From contig CAKPRX010000058.1 of the NCBI GenBank assembly GCA_934183135.1, positions 1 through 14,321 on the forward strand: a stretch of 14,321 bases of DNA, read 5' to 3'. Made by a program: the position numbers and the translations under genes. Origin of the DNA: an uncultured Prevotella sp. (GTDB taxonomy: Bacteria; Bacteroidota; Bacteroidia; Bacteroidales; Bacteroidaceae). This document shows, in pieces, positions 1 to 6,803 of this stretch (positions are counted from its first letter, which is position 1; every line of letters starts with the position of its first letter). Below the pieces are notes generated by a model. The model was not told the DNA's origin. It was given only the letters and a program-made list of their open reading frames with translations, and searched no databases.

Positions 1-75
1 TTCGAAAGCCCCTAAAACCGTCCTGGTTGGCTGAAAAAATCTGGAAGTTACGCCTCGAAAAACGGGCGTTACGAC

Positions 76-119
76 TGTATATTTATACATTAACGCCTCG
101 TGTTTTGTATAAATATACA
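76..119. promoter_or_regulatory. Two ArgR-type operator palindromes (left end)
   Basis: TGTATATTTATACA (76-89) and TGTATAAATATACA (106-119) are near-perfect palindromes 30 bp apart, about three helical turns. They share the form TGTATAWWTATRCA with the two sites upstream of argR (5857-5870 and 5940-5953). The first is nested inside a perfect 7-bp inverted repeat, GGCGTTA (65-71) and TAACGCC (91-97). That ArgR binds here is inferred from the match with the argR upstream sites and from the general A/T-rich palindromic form of ARG boxes. The sites lie beyond the 3' end of proC, so they more likely control a gene to the left of the window than the arginine operon itself. Confidence 0.6.
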
Positions 120-192
120 ATCGCGTGTAAAGGTTTTTCGCGGTTTCTGCCGTAGCTGTAACTATGATGGAGTCTATGATATTCCCCATAGC

Positions 193-247
193 GGCCACAA
201 CCACGACACCAGCCGGTTCTCGCACCGCAGGTGTCGTGGCTGTGGCC
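193..247. repeat. 18-bp inverted repeat downstream of proC
   Basis: GGCCACAACCACGACACC (193-210) and GGTGTCGTGGCTGTGGCC (230-247) are complementary at 17 of 18 positions, around a 19-nt loop. The element starts about 45 bp past the proC stop. On the minus strand it could end the arginine operon transcript or protect its 3' end, but no T-tract follows, so it is not a textbook intrinsic terminator. Short open frames on both strands here encode similar Gly/His/Cys-rich peptides, which is a trivial result of the palindrome. Confidence 0.6.
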
Positions 248-292
248 ACTCTTCATGTGTCGACGCAGTCTGTGTGTGTGGCTGCTTCTGGG

Positions 293-1081
293 TTACTTAT
301 GCTTGCCGCAGGTGAGGCCCTGGATAACAGCGTTAGAGAAACCGGCCTCTTCCATGGCGTTGAGGCCCCGGATGGTGAGGCCGCCGGGCGTGGTTACGCG
401 GTCTATCTCGGCCTCGGGATGGCGGCCCGTCGCCTGGAGCAGCGCCACGGCACCGGCCATGGTCTGCAGGGCTATGTCCTTGGCCTCGTCGGCCTTAAAT
501 CCCAGTTCTACTCCTCCCTCTGACGCCGCGCGTACATAGCGCATGGCGTAGGCTATGCCGCAGCCGGCCATCGATGTGCCGGCACTCAGCAGATGCTCGT
601 CTACCAGCATGGCCCTGCCCAGGTCGGCAAAGATGCTCATCACCCGGTCGGTATGGGCCTGGTCGGCATTGGGCGTGGCCACGAAAGTCATGGACGCGCG
701 CTGCGCGATGGCTATGTTGGGTATGGCCTGGAAGAGCACGGGAGTGGCCCCGTCGCGCTCGAGCCATGCTAACAGCTGGGCCGACGGTATGGCTGCCGCC
801 ATGTTGATGACCGTCTGCCGAGCGTAGTCCAGCACAGGTTTCAGTTCGGCTATTACACCCTCTACCAGCCACGGCTTTACTACGATGACTACATAGTCGG
901 CACCGGCCACGGCCTCGCGGTTGTCGGTGGTGGTGCGCGCACCCCGCGCGGCCAGCGGGGCCAACTTGTCCGTGTGCGGATTGGCCACGCAGATGTCGGC
1001 TGGGGCAAAGAGGGTGCCGCTGAGCAGTCCCTCGGCCAGAGACCCACCCATGGCCCCGGCTCCTATAATGGCTATCTTCAT
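293..1081 (-). CDS. proC: Pyrroline-5-carboxylate reductase
   Basis: ProC catalyses the NAD(P)H-dependent reduction of 1-pyrroline-5-carboxylate to proline, the last step of proline synthesis, in the cytoplasm. The 262-residue protein has the usual family length. It opens with a Rossmann dinucleotide-binding motif, GAGAMG, at about residues 7-12. Near the C-terminus it carries the family signature TTPGGLTIRGLNAMEEAGF. The ATG overlaps the argD stop as ATGA (1078-1081), which points to translational coupling and fixes the start. It is the last gene of the leftward arginine operon. Its presence suggests arginine and proline synthesis are controlled together, since both draw on glutamate-derived semialdehydes; that is inference. 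Identification is secure. Confidence 0.95.
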   Translation of the reverse strand: MKIAIIGAGAMGGSLAEGLLSGTLFAPADICVANPHTDKLAPLAARGARTTTDNREAVAGADYVVIVVKPWLVEGVIAELKPVLDYARQTVINMAAAIPSAQLLAWLERDGATPVLFQAIPNIAIAQRASMTFVATPNADQAHTDRVMSIFADLGRAMLVDEHLLSAGTSMAGCGIAYAMRYVRAASEGGVELGFKADEAKDIALQTMAGAVALLQATGRHPEAEIDRVTTPGGLTIRGLNAMEEAGFSNAVIQGLTCGKHK

Positions 1082-2220
1082 AGTGAGTCGAGTACACGCT
1101 TCAGTCGGGCGATGAAGTCGTCGACCTCGGCCTTGGTGAGACAGAGAGGGGGCAGGATGCGCAGGATGTTGGTACCGGCGCAGCCCGTAAAGCAGTGCTC
1201 CTGATGTACCAGGCGCGAGCGTACCTCGCTATGGGGAATGTCGAGCACAGCGCCGGCCATCAGTCCGCGGCCACGCACCTCGGTGATGTGTTTCGAGGTG
1301 TGCTGCAGCTGGCGAAGCTGGTCCAGCAGATACTCGCCCACCACATGGGCATTGTCTACCAGATGTTCCTGCTCGAACACATCGAGCACGGCCAGTGCTG
1401 CGGTACAGGCCAGGTGGTTGCCGCCGAAGGTGGTGCCCAGCTGTCCCTTGACAGGAGTGAACGCGGGCGATATGATGACACCCGACATGGGGAAGCCGTT
1501 GCCGATGCCCTTGGCCACGCTTATCAGGTCGGGCCGTATGCCGAGCCACTGATGTGCAAAGAACTTTCCGCTGCGTCCATAGCCGCACTGTATCTCATCG
1601 CAGATAAGCACGGTGCCGTACTTGTGGCACGCGGCCTGCAGGCCCTGGGCAAACTCGGCTGTAGCCATATTCAGTCCGCCCACGCCCTGTATGCACTCTA
1701 AGATACAGGCGCTCACGTCGCCCTTGGCCAGCTCTTGCTCCCATGCCTCAAGGTCGTTGAGGGGCAGGAAGGTGGTGTGCCCGTTGGCATTGATAGGCGC
1801 GCTGTACTTAGCTATGTCGGTTACTTCGACGGCGAGCGACGTGCGGCCGTGGAAAGCCTTGCCGGCCGCCAGCACACGCTTGCGCCCGGTGTGGAACGAG
1901 GCCAACTTCAGGCAGTTCTCGTTAGCCTCGGCTCCCGAGTTGACCAGGAACAGACTGTAGTCGTCGTAGCCACAGATGGGGCCGAGCCTCTGGGCCAGCT
2001 GCTCCTGCAGGCGGTTGATGACCGAGTTGCTGTAAAATCCTAACTGGTTGAGCTGGCGCGTCATCATGTCGACATAGTGGGGATGGCAGTGGCCTATGCT
2101 TATCACCGCATGGCCACCGTACAGGTCCAGGTACTCCTGGCCCTTGTCGTCCCATACCCGGCAGCCCCGGCCCTTGACGATATTGACGTCGGAGAGGTTA
2201 TATACATCAAATAGTTTCAT
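1078..2220 (-). CDS. argD: Acylornithine aminotransferase (PLP-dependent)
   Basis: This class III aminotransferase converts N-acylglutamate semialdehyde to N-acylornithine, with glutamate as amino donor. In Bacteroidota the acyl group may be succinyl rather than acetyl, as reported for the Bacteroides fragilis pathway; the sequence here cannot decide. The 380-residue protein is of typical length. It shows NSGAEANE at residues 94-101 (cofactor phosphate region), ICDEIQCGYGRSG from about 206 with the pyridine-binding Asp208, and SVAKGIGNGFP with the Schiff-base lysine K237. GTTFGGNHL (about 262-270) is another family motif. The start lies 45 bp after the argC stop, and the stop overlaps proC by 4 nt. 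Other class III enzymes look similar, but the arginine operon context settles the call. Confidence 0.94.
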   Translation of the reverse strand: MKLFDVYNLSDVNIVKGRGCRVWDDKGQEYLDLYGGHAVISIGHCHPHYVDMMTRQLNQLGFYSNSVINRLQEQLAQRLGPICGYDDYSLFLVNSGAEANENCLKLASFHTGRKRVLAAGKAFHGRTSLAVEVTDIAKYSAPINANGHTTFLPLNDLEAWEQELAKGDVSACILECIQGVGGLNMATAEFAQGLQAACHKYGTVLICDEIQCGYGRSGKFFAHQWLGIRPDLISVAKGIGNGFPMSGVIISPAFTPVKGQLGTTFGGNHLACTAALAVLDVFEQEHLVDNAHVVGEYLLDQLRQLQHTSKHITEVRGRGLMAGAVLDIPHSEVRSRLVHQEHCFTGCAGTNILRILPPLCLTKAEVDDFIARLKRVLDSL

Positions 2221-2265
2221 ACTGTAGTTTCTCTTGATTATAAATACTCTATATGTGCGACCCTC

Positions 2266-3234
2266 TTAGAAAGCAGAGGGCTTGAGGCGGAGCCCGGCAC
2301 GCTCGTCGATGCCGAACATGAGGTTCATGTTCTGCACGGCCTGGCCCACAGCACCCTTGAGCAGATTGTCTACACAGCTGGTGATGAGCAGTTTGTCGTC
2401 TATCTTGTCACAGTGTACGAGCGCCTTGTTGGTGTTGACCACCTGCTTCAGGTCGAGCGGCTTGTCGACATAGTGGGTAAAGGCCGCGTCGCGATAGAAG
2501 TCGCGGTAGGCCGCCTCGATGGTCGCTATGTCGACATCGGTACGCACCACCTCGGTAGCAAAGATGCCACGGGCGAAGTCGCCACGGTAGGGTATGAAGT
2601 CGATAGAGGCTTCCAGATGGCCCTGTACCTGGCAGAGGCTCTGGCGTATCTCGGCGATGTGCTGATGGCGGAACGCCTTGTAGATACTCAGGTTGTTATT
2701 GCGCCACGAGAAGTGGGTGGTGGCCCCAGGTTTCTGGCCCGCGCCGGTAGACCCCGTAATGGCGTTGACACTCACATCGCTGGTAAGCAGTCCTAACCGT
2801 GCGGCAGGCAGCAGTCCTAACTGGATGCAGGTGGCAAAGCACCCCGGGTTGGCCACGTGCTGAGCCCGGGTTATCTGCTCGCGGTTAATCTCGGGCAGTC
2901 CGTACACAAAGTCGTTTCCGGGTGCCGCGATGCGGAAGTCCTGTGCCAGGTCTATTATCTTGACGCCAGCCGGGACATGGTGCTCCTGCAGGAAGGCTTC
3001 GCTCTTGCCATGGCCGAAGCAGAAGAACACCACGTCGACCTGCTCGAAGGGCATGGCGTCGGTAAACCGCATCGTGGTGTCGCCGTACAGGCCCTCGTGT
3101 ACATCGGTGAGCAGGTTGCCGGCATTGCTGGAACTGTTCACGAATACTATCTCGGCCTCGGGATGGTTGAGCAGCAGGCGGATGAGTTCGCCGGCTGTAT
3201 AGCCGGCCCCTCCCAATATTCCTATCTTGATCAT
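2266..3234 (-). CDS. argC: N-acyl-gamma-glutamyl-phosphate reductase
   Basis: ArgC reduces N-acylglutamyl phosphate to the semialdehyde using NADPH. The ATG at 3234, giving 322 residues, is chosen over longer in-frame extensions. The protein then begins MIKIGILGGAGYTAGEL, the usual ArgC N-terminus with its GxxGxxG nucleotide-binding motif, and the ATG forms a 4-nt ATGA overlap with the upstream PspC-domain gene. The active-site cysteine lies in VANPGCFATCIQLGLLP, which matches the family NPGCY/F motif. A further family feature is GSTGAGQKP. The length is in the usual range for the Bacteroidota form. It is followed 45 bp later by argD, the next enzyme in the pathway. Confidence 0.95.
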   Translation of the reverse strand: MIKIGILGGAGYTAGELIRLLLNHPEAEIVFVNSSSNAGNLLTDVHEGLYGDTTMRFTDAMPFEQVDVVFFCFGHGKSEAFLQEHHVPAGVKIIDLAQDFRIAAPGNDFVYGLPEINREQITRAQHVANPGCFATCIQLGLLPAARLGLLTSDVSVNAITGSTGAGQKPGATTHFSWRNNNLSIYKAFRHQHIAEIRQSLCQVQGHLEASIDFIPYRGDFARGIFATEVVRTDVDIATIEAAYRDFYRDAAFTHYVDKPLDLKQVVNTNKALVHCDKIDDKLLITSCVDNLLKGAVGQAVQNMNLMFGIDERAGLRLKPSAF

Positions 3235-3425
3235 TGGTATATGTTTTTCTCGCGAGGAAGCACCAGCCAGCACGCTATGTAGAGCGCCAGGCCCACTCCG
3301 TAACAGAAGAAGGCCACGGCCCATGCGATACGGGGGATGATGGGGTCGATGCCGAAGTACTCGGCCAGACCGCCACATACGCCGCCTATCTTGCGGTCGC
3401 GGTCAGACAGGTATAGTCTTCTCAT
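3231..3425 (-). CDS. Small PspC-domain membrane protein
   Basis: This 64-residue protein is almost entirely one PspC domain. Residues 1-27 (MRRLYLSDRDRKIGGVCGGL and on to YFGID) are the typical PspC opening. A hydrophobic helix follows at about 32-57 and ends WLVLPRE, a standard PspC ending. PspC domains are best known from the phage shock envelope-stress response, where PspC is an inner-membrane sensor and activator. Free-standing mini-PspC proteins are common in Bacteroidota and have no settled role. Its stop overlaps the argC start as ATGA, so the two are probably translationally coupled. The gap to argG upstream is 79 bp and holds a strong hairpin. Why an envelope-type protein lies inside an arginine operon is unknown. 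Confidence 0.9.
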   Translation of the reverse strand: MRRLYLSDRDRKIGGVCGGLAEYFGIDPIIPRIAWAVAFFCYGVGLALYIACWLVLPREKNIYQ

Positions 3426-3453
3426 GGGTTTCCTCGTCAGTCTATGTTAGGCA

Positions 3454-3495
3454 GCATGGCAGGTACGGCCCCGTATGGGCGCGGCCCTGCCATGC
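3454..3495 (-). other. Strong hairpin between argG and the PspC gene
   Basis: GCATGGCAGG (3454-3463) and CCTGCCATGC (3486-3495) are perfect 10-bp complements around a GC-rich 22-nt interior, which can form a further GCCC/GGGC stem. It lies about 10 nt past the argG stop inside the operon. No T-tract follows on the minus strand. It could be an RNase stop or an mRNA stability element that sets argG apart from the downstream genes, or a partial terminator. The structure is visible; the role is inferred. Confidence 0.5.
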
Positions 3496-3504
3496 CAGTG
3501 TCAG

Positions 3505-4704
3505 TTATCGTTTCTCGTCGGGGTGTATGCCGTAGTACACGCGCAGCGGTGTCGAGGTGACCTTGATGAAGCCCTTGGCATCCTGGGCCGTCCATCCGTG
3601 CTGCATCTCGCCATATTCGCCGAGCTTGCTCTTGAGCAGGTCGTCGGGCGAGTCTACGCCCACGGTCTCAAAGCCTAAGGGGCGCAGCTTGAGAATGGCC
3701 GTGCCGTTGACATGGCGCTGCGACGAGGTCAGCATGGCCTCTATGTCGGGCATGACGGGCTCCAGGTACTGGCTCTCGTGCAGGAACATGCCGTACCAGT
3801 TGGCCACCTGGTCCTTCCAGTACTGCTGCCACTTGCTCAGGGTGTACTTCTCCAGCAGACGGTGGGCCTCTATGATGAGCTTGGGCGCTGCGGCCTCGAA
3901 GCCCACACGTCCCTTGATGCCGATGATGGTGTCGCCCACGTTGAAGTCGCGCCCGATGGCGTACGAGGCTCCTATCTCCTCTATCTTCTGTATGGCGGCT
4001 ATCTTGTCGTCAAATTTCTCGCCGTTTACGGCCACGATCTCACCCTTTTCAAAGGTTATTTTGAGCAGGCTCTCGTCCTCGCGTGTAACGTGCTTGAGGT
4101 AAGCCTCCTCGGGCAGGCCCTGGGCCGAGTCGAGCAGTTCGCCGCCGCAGATACTGGTGCCCCAGATGCCCACGTTGTAAGAGTACTTGAGCTTGGTGAA
4201 GTCGGCGTAGTACCCGTGGCTGTTAAGATAGTCGACCTCCTCCTTGCGCGACAGGGCCTTGTCGCGGGTCAGGGTGATAATCTCCACCCCCGGTGCCATG
4301 ACCAGGAAAGTCATGTCGAAGCGTATCTGGTCGTTGCCGGCACCCGTAGAACCATGGGCTATGGCATCGGCCCCTATCTCCTTGGCATAGCGGGCTATGG
4401 CGATGGCCTGGAATATGCGCTCGGACGAGACGCTGATGGGGTAGCAGTTGTTGCGCATCACGTTGCCGTAAATCATGTACTTCAGGCTCTTGTCGTAGTA
4501 CTCCTGGGTTACGTCGAGTGTCACGTATTTGACAGCGCCCAACTTGTAGGCGTTTTCCTCATTGGTTTTAAGCTGCTCGGCACTGAACCCGCCCGTGTTG
4601 GCACAGGCGGCATATACATCGTAGCCCTCCTCGGTGAGTTTCATCACGGTGTACGAGGTGTCGAGGCCACCCGAGAATGCCACTACCACTTTCTTCTTGC
4701 TCAT
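3505..4704 (-). CDS. argG: Argininosuccinate synthase
   Basis: ArgG joins citrulline and aspartate with ATP to form argininosuccinate, the penultimate step to arginine. The start at 4704 gives 399 residues and an N-terminus MSKKKVVVAFSGGLDTS with the N-type ATP pyrophosphatase P-loop SGGLDTS at residues 11-17, as in the family. A GTG 30 nt upstream would add ten atypical residues. Other family motifs are AHGSTGAGNDQIRFD (substrate and ATP binding), ISVSSERIFQAIAIA, and GIWGTSICGGEL in the middle of the protein. The gap to the upstream GNAT gene is 55 bp. A hairpin follows the stop. The C-terminal region is intact to the stop. Confidence 0.96.
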   Translation of the reverse strand: MSKKKVVVAFSGGLDTSYTVMKLTEEGYDVYAACANTGGFSAEQLKTNEENAYKLGAVKYVTLDVTQEYYDKSLKYMIYGNVMRNNCYPISVSSERIFQAIAIARYAKEIGADAIAHGSTGAGNDQIRFDMTFLVMAPGVEIITLTRDKALSRKEEVDYLNSHGYYADFTKLKYSYNVGIWGTSICGGELLDSAQGLPEEAYLKHVTREDESLLKITFEKGEIVAVNGEKFDDKIAAIQKIEEIGASYAIGRDFNVGDTIIGIKGRVGFEAAAPKLIIEAHRLLEKYTLSKWQQYWKDQVANWYGMFLHESQYLEPVMPDIEAMLTSSQRHVNGTAILKLRPLGFETVGVDSPDDLLKSKLGEYGEMQHGWTAQDAKGFIKVTSTPLRVYYGIHPDEKR

Positions 4705-4759
4705 ATTGCTTATATTTTTTAGGGTTGTTGTCACTGTTATATTATATAATGTACGCGCG

Positions 4760-5356
4760 TTACTTACTATGGTCTATCTGGCGTATGCGCTCCAGTACAT
4801 CGGCGGGTAGCTTGGCCGGGAGATGCTCCTCGGGGTCGTAGAGCATGGCGGTACAGATGCAGTACTTGCGGCCGGTACGCTTGAGCACGTCGACATTGAT
4901 GCAGCCCTCGCAGCCGCGCCAGAAAGCCTCGTCGTCGGTGAGGTCGGCAAAGGTAACGGGCTGATAGCCCAGCTGGGTGTTCATGGTCATTACGGCGGCG
5001 CCGCTTGTCAGGCTGAAAATCTTGGCATGAGGCCAGCGGGTGCGGGCCAGGGTGAATGTGAGGTCCTTGATGCGCTTGGCCAGGCCCAGGTGGCGGAAGG
5101 CAGGGTGTACGATGAGGCCCGACGTGGTAACGTAGGTCTTGTTGCCCCAGGTCTCTATGTAGCTGAACCCGGCAAACCTGTCGCCCGAGAGGGCTATTAC
5201 GGCCTTGGCCTCTTTCATCTTCGTGGCCAGGTACTCGTGTGTGCGTTTGGCAATACCGGTGCCTCTTACCTTGGCGGCATCGGCGATAGTTTTGAGTATG
5301 GTGTCTACGTATTTCTCATGTGAGGCGTCGGCCACCATGACCTTGATCTCTTCCAT
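4760..5356 (-). CDS. GNAT acyltransferase, candidate N-acylglutamate synthase
   Basis: This is a 198-residue GNAT-fold protein between argR and argG. Motif A, the acyl-CoA pyrophosphate loop, is visible as LIVHPAFRHLGLAKRI at about 81-96, with the R-x-x-G-L-A form. A second conserved piece, SLTSGAAVMTMNTQLGYQPV (114-133), fits the end of the GNAT core. The C-terminal part has four cysteines arranged CxxC (149, 152) and CxC (166, 168), which could bind a metal. No separate argA or argJ is in the window. A GNAT at this position in the Bacteroidales arginine cluster has been put forward as the missing enzyme that acylates glutamate, possibly with succinyl-CoA; that role is inferred here from position. 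It is 19 bp after the argR stop. Confidence 0.8.
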   Translation of the reverse strand: MEEIKVMVADASHEKYVDTILKTIADAAKVRGTGIAKRTHEYLATKMKEAKAVIALSGDRFAGFSYIETWGNKTYVTTSGLIVHPAFRHLGLAKRIKDLTFTLARTRWPHAKIFSLTSGAAVMTMNTQLGYQPVTFADLTDDEAFWRGCEGCINVDVLKRTGRKYCICTAMLYDPEEHLPAKLPADVLERIRQIDHSK

Positions 5357-5375
5357 TGTTTCTTCTTCGTTTGTT

Positions 5376-5852
5376 TTATTTCAGGTTGGGAATTATCTTG
5401 AATAACTGCTGCTCCAGTGCGGTGTGGTCGGTTCCCTCGCGCAGTATCGTGATGATGGTGTCGTCGCCGGCTATGGTGCCCAGTATCTCTTCGATGGGGC
5501 TGTTGTCTATGTTATAGGCTATGGCACTGGCATAGCCCGGGCGGGTCTTGATGACCCCGATGTTCTGAGAGTAGTTAATCGACACAAAGCCTGGCGCCTG
5601 AAGCATCTGCTTGGCAGTCTTGGGCTGGGTGACGCGCTTGTACATCGTCTCGTTGGGCAGTACGTACACATACTTGCCGTTCATGCTCGAGGCCTTGGCT
5701 ATCTTGAGCAGTTTCATGTCTCGGCTGAGCGTGGCCTGCGTCACGTTGAAACCCTCTTTGACCAGCTCGTCCAGCACTTCGTCCTGGCAGCACATCTCCT
5801 TGCTCGATATGAGCATCTTGATGGTTTCGATACGGTCTTTCTTTTCCTTCAT
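5376..5852 (-). CDS. argR: Arginine repressor ArgR
   Basis: ArgR is the hexameric arginine-sensing transcription factor of the ArgR/AhrC family. The ATG at 5852 is preferred to a GTG 141 nt upstream because it gives the usual N-terminus (MKEKKDRIETIKMLI) and a family-length 158-residue protein, and because the promoter and operators then lie upstream. Residues 1-70 form the winged helix-turn-helix, with recognition segment VTQATLSRDMKLLKI at 37-51. The C-terminal oligomerisation and arginine-binding domain carries TRPGYASAIA (103-112) and GTIAGDDT (125-132), whose paired aspartates contact arginine in the family. It heads the arginine operon and is probably autoregulated through the boxes at 5857-5870 and 5940-5953. 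Confidence 0.95.
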   Translation of the reverse strand: MKEKKDRIETIKMLISSKEMCCQDEVLDELVKEGFNVTQATLSRDMKLLKIAKASSMNGKYVYVLPNETMYKRVTQPKTAKQMLQAPGFVSINYSQNIGVIKTRPGYASAIAYNIDNSPIEEILGTIAGDDTIITILREGTDHTALEQQLFKIIPNLK

Positions 5853-5856
5853 AAAT

Positions 5857-5870
5857 TGTATAATTATGCA
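5857..5870. promoter_or_regulatory. ArgR-type operator next to the argR start
   Basis: TGTATAATTATGCA matches the form TGTATAWWTATRCA shared with the sites at 76-89, 106-119 and 5940-5953. It lies between the predicted transcription start (about 5875) and the argR ATG, where a bound repressor would block initiation or early elongation. Binding is inferred. Confidence 0.6.
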
Positions 5871-5881
5871 GTTTTGGGCTG

Positions 5882-5912
5882 CAAATATACATAAAAAGGC
5901 TGTTGTAACCAA
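5882..5912 (-). promoter_or_regulatory. Bacteroidota-type promoter of the argR operon
   Basis: On the minus strand TTG (5912-5910) is followed after 20 nt by TATATTTG (5889-5882). This fits the Bacteroidota sigma-ABfr consensus of a -33 TTG and a -7 TAnnTTTG. Transcription would begin near 5875, about 20-25 nt before the argR ATG. Confidence 0.7.
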
Positions 5913-5939
5913 AGAATATGCAGAAAATCGCCCCGGAAA

Positions 5940-5966
5940 TGTATATTTATGCAGAAAACTGCATAT
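5940..5966. promoter_or_regulatory. Upstream ArgR-type operator with adjoining palindrome
   Basis: TGTATATTTATGCA (5940-5953) is the distal operator copy, 83 bp centre to centre from the proximal box and on the far side of the promoter. Its right half also belongs to a perfect inverted repeat, TATGCAG (5949-5955) and CTGCATA (5960-5966). Two sites flanking a promoter suit cooperative or looping repression; that is inference. Confidence 0.55.
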
Positions 5967-5981
5967 AGACTGTATATAAAT

Positions 5982-6018
5982 AAAAAACCACACCTGCTAC
6001 AGGGGTAGCGGTGTGGTT
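5982..6018 (-). terminator. Intrinsic terminator of the DUF4923 gene
   Basis: On the minus strand the stem AACCACACC-GCTAC pairs with GTAGC-AGGTGTGGTT around a 4-nt loop, with one bulged base, and is followed directly by a run of T. It starts about 23 bp after the stop of the DUF4923 gene and shields the argR promoter from read-through. Confidence 0.85.
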
Positions 6019-6041
6019 GGTATGTGGGCTGGCGAGGGGGC

Positions 6042-6695
6042 TTATTTTTTCATGTCGAAGCCCATGCGCACGCCGTCGTAGTTCTGGCTGATATTGCCGA
6101 TGGTCTGGAGTGTGTTGTTGCCCGAGAGCTTGGCGGCGGTCTGCAGCAGGGTAAGCAACTTCTTGGACTCCATCAGGAAACTCATTCCGCCGGTGGTCTT
6201 CTTGGCATAGCAGTTGATGGAGAAAAGCAGCGTCTTCAGGGTGAGTTTCTGGTCGCTGCTCTCGTAGGTCCAGGTACCGCTGATGGACTTGCCGTCCAGT
6301 TTGCCGGTAAAGGTCTTGTCACTGTTGAAGGTCAGGTACGTGTTCGAGGCCGAGAAACCCACCTTGGAATAGGTGCTGTTCAGTTTCTCCTTGATTTCGG
6401 TAGCGATGGCCTCGCCGCCGGCCTTGGCCAAGGTGTTCTCGCTGCTGAAGGCGACACCGGGCTGGCGATATTTCCAAGTGCCCAGCAGGTCGCTCTCCTT
6501 AGGCTTGTCGGTGCCCAGCACGCTGCCCAGCACATTGCCTATGGTCTGTCCGTTAGCTACTGCGCCCAGTACGCTGCCCAGCACGCCGGTACTGCTGTTA
6601 CCCTGGCTGGTGGTGTTTTGGTTACCCAGGCCCCCGCAACTGCTGAGGGCTACGCAGCCCATGATGGCTGCCACAATCATTGTTGTCTTTTTCAT
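6042..6695 (-). CDS. DUF4923 family lipoprotein
   Basis: This is a 217-residue lipoprotein. The ATG at 6695 gives MKKTTMIVAAIMGCVALSSC, a type II signal peptide with the lipidated Cys at residue 20; an alternative TTG start upstream would bury the signal. After the cysteine comes a Gly/Ser/Asn-rich segment with GVLGSVLGAVANGQTIGNVLGSVLG, then LLGTWKY at about residue 80 and a beta-rich domain with LTFNSDKTFTGKLDGKSISGTWTY. These features fit DUF4923, a Bacteroidota family of unknown function whose fold recalls small lipocalin-like beta domains. No acidic surface-export motif follows the Cys, so an inner-leaflet periplasmic location is more likely. The gene is alone, with a terminator after it and a hairpin before it. 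Confidence 0.85.
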   Translation of the reverse strand: MKKTTMIVAAIMGCVALSSCGGLGNQNTTSQGNSSTGVLGSVLGAVANGQTIGNVLGSVLGTDKPKESDLLGTWKYRQPGVAFSSENTLAKAGGEAIATEIKEKLNSTYSKVGFSASNTYLTFNSDKTFTGKLDGKSISGTWTYESSDQKLTLKTLLFSINCYAKKTTGGMSFLMESKKLLTLLQTAAKLSGNNTLQTIGNISQNYDGVRMGFDMKK

Positions 6696-6740
6696 TTTAG
6701 AGCTTATATTTGATACTTTAGACTCATGTATGACGCGCAA

Positions 6741-6772
6741 AGAGGGCCAAGGTTTAATAGCCTTGGCCCTCT
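6741..6772 (-). terminator. Hairpin terminating the Bax inhibitor gene
   Basis: AGAGGGCCAAGG (6741-6752) and CCTTGGCCCTCT (6761-6772) form a perfect 12-bp stem with an 8-nt loop, 31 bp after the stop of the Bax inhibitor-1 family gene. Only three Ts follow on the minus strand, so termination efficiency is uncertain. Confidence 0.65.
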
Positions 6773-6803
6773 AATGGTCGTTATGCTTGCTATGTAGGGC
6801 TGC

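Noticed and set aside
100..523. Short Gly/His/Cys-rich open frames on both strands over 100-523, including a 57-codon minus frame starting near 256
   Set aside because: They overlap proC or the long inverted repeat. The similar peptides on both strands are explained by the palindrome.
3712..4722. 336-codon open frame on the plus strand opposite argG
   Set aside because: It is the antisense shadow of a highly conserved argG. High GC and codon bias keep the opposite frame open; no family was recognised.
6024..6713. 229-codon plus-strand frame opposite the DUF4923 gene
   Set aside because: The minus-strand frame has a lipoprotein signal, family motifs and a terminator in the correct place, so the plus frame is a shadow.
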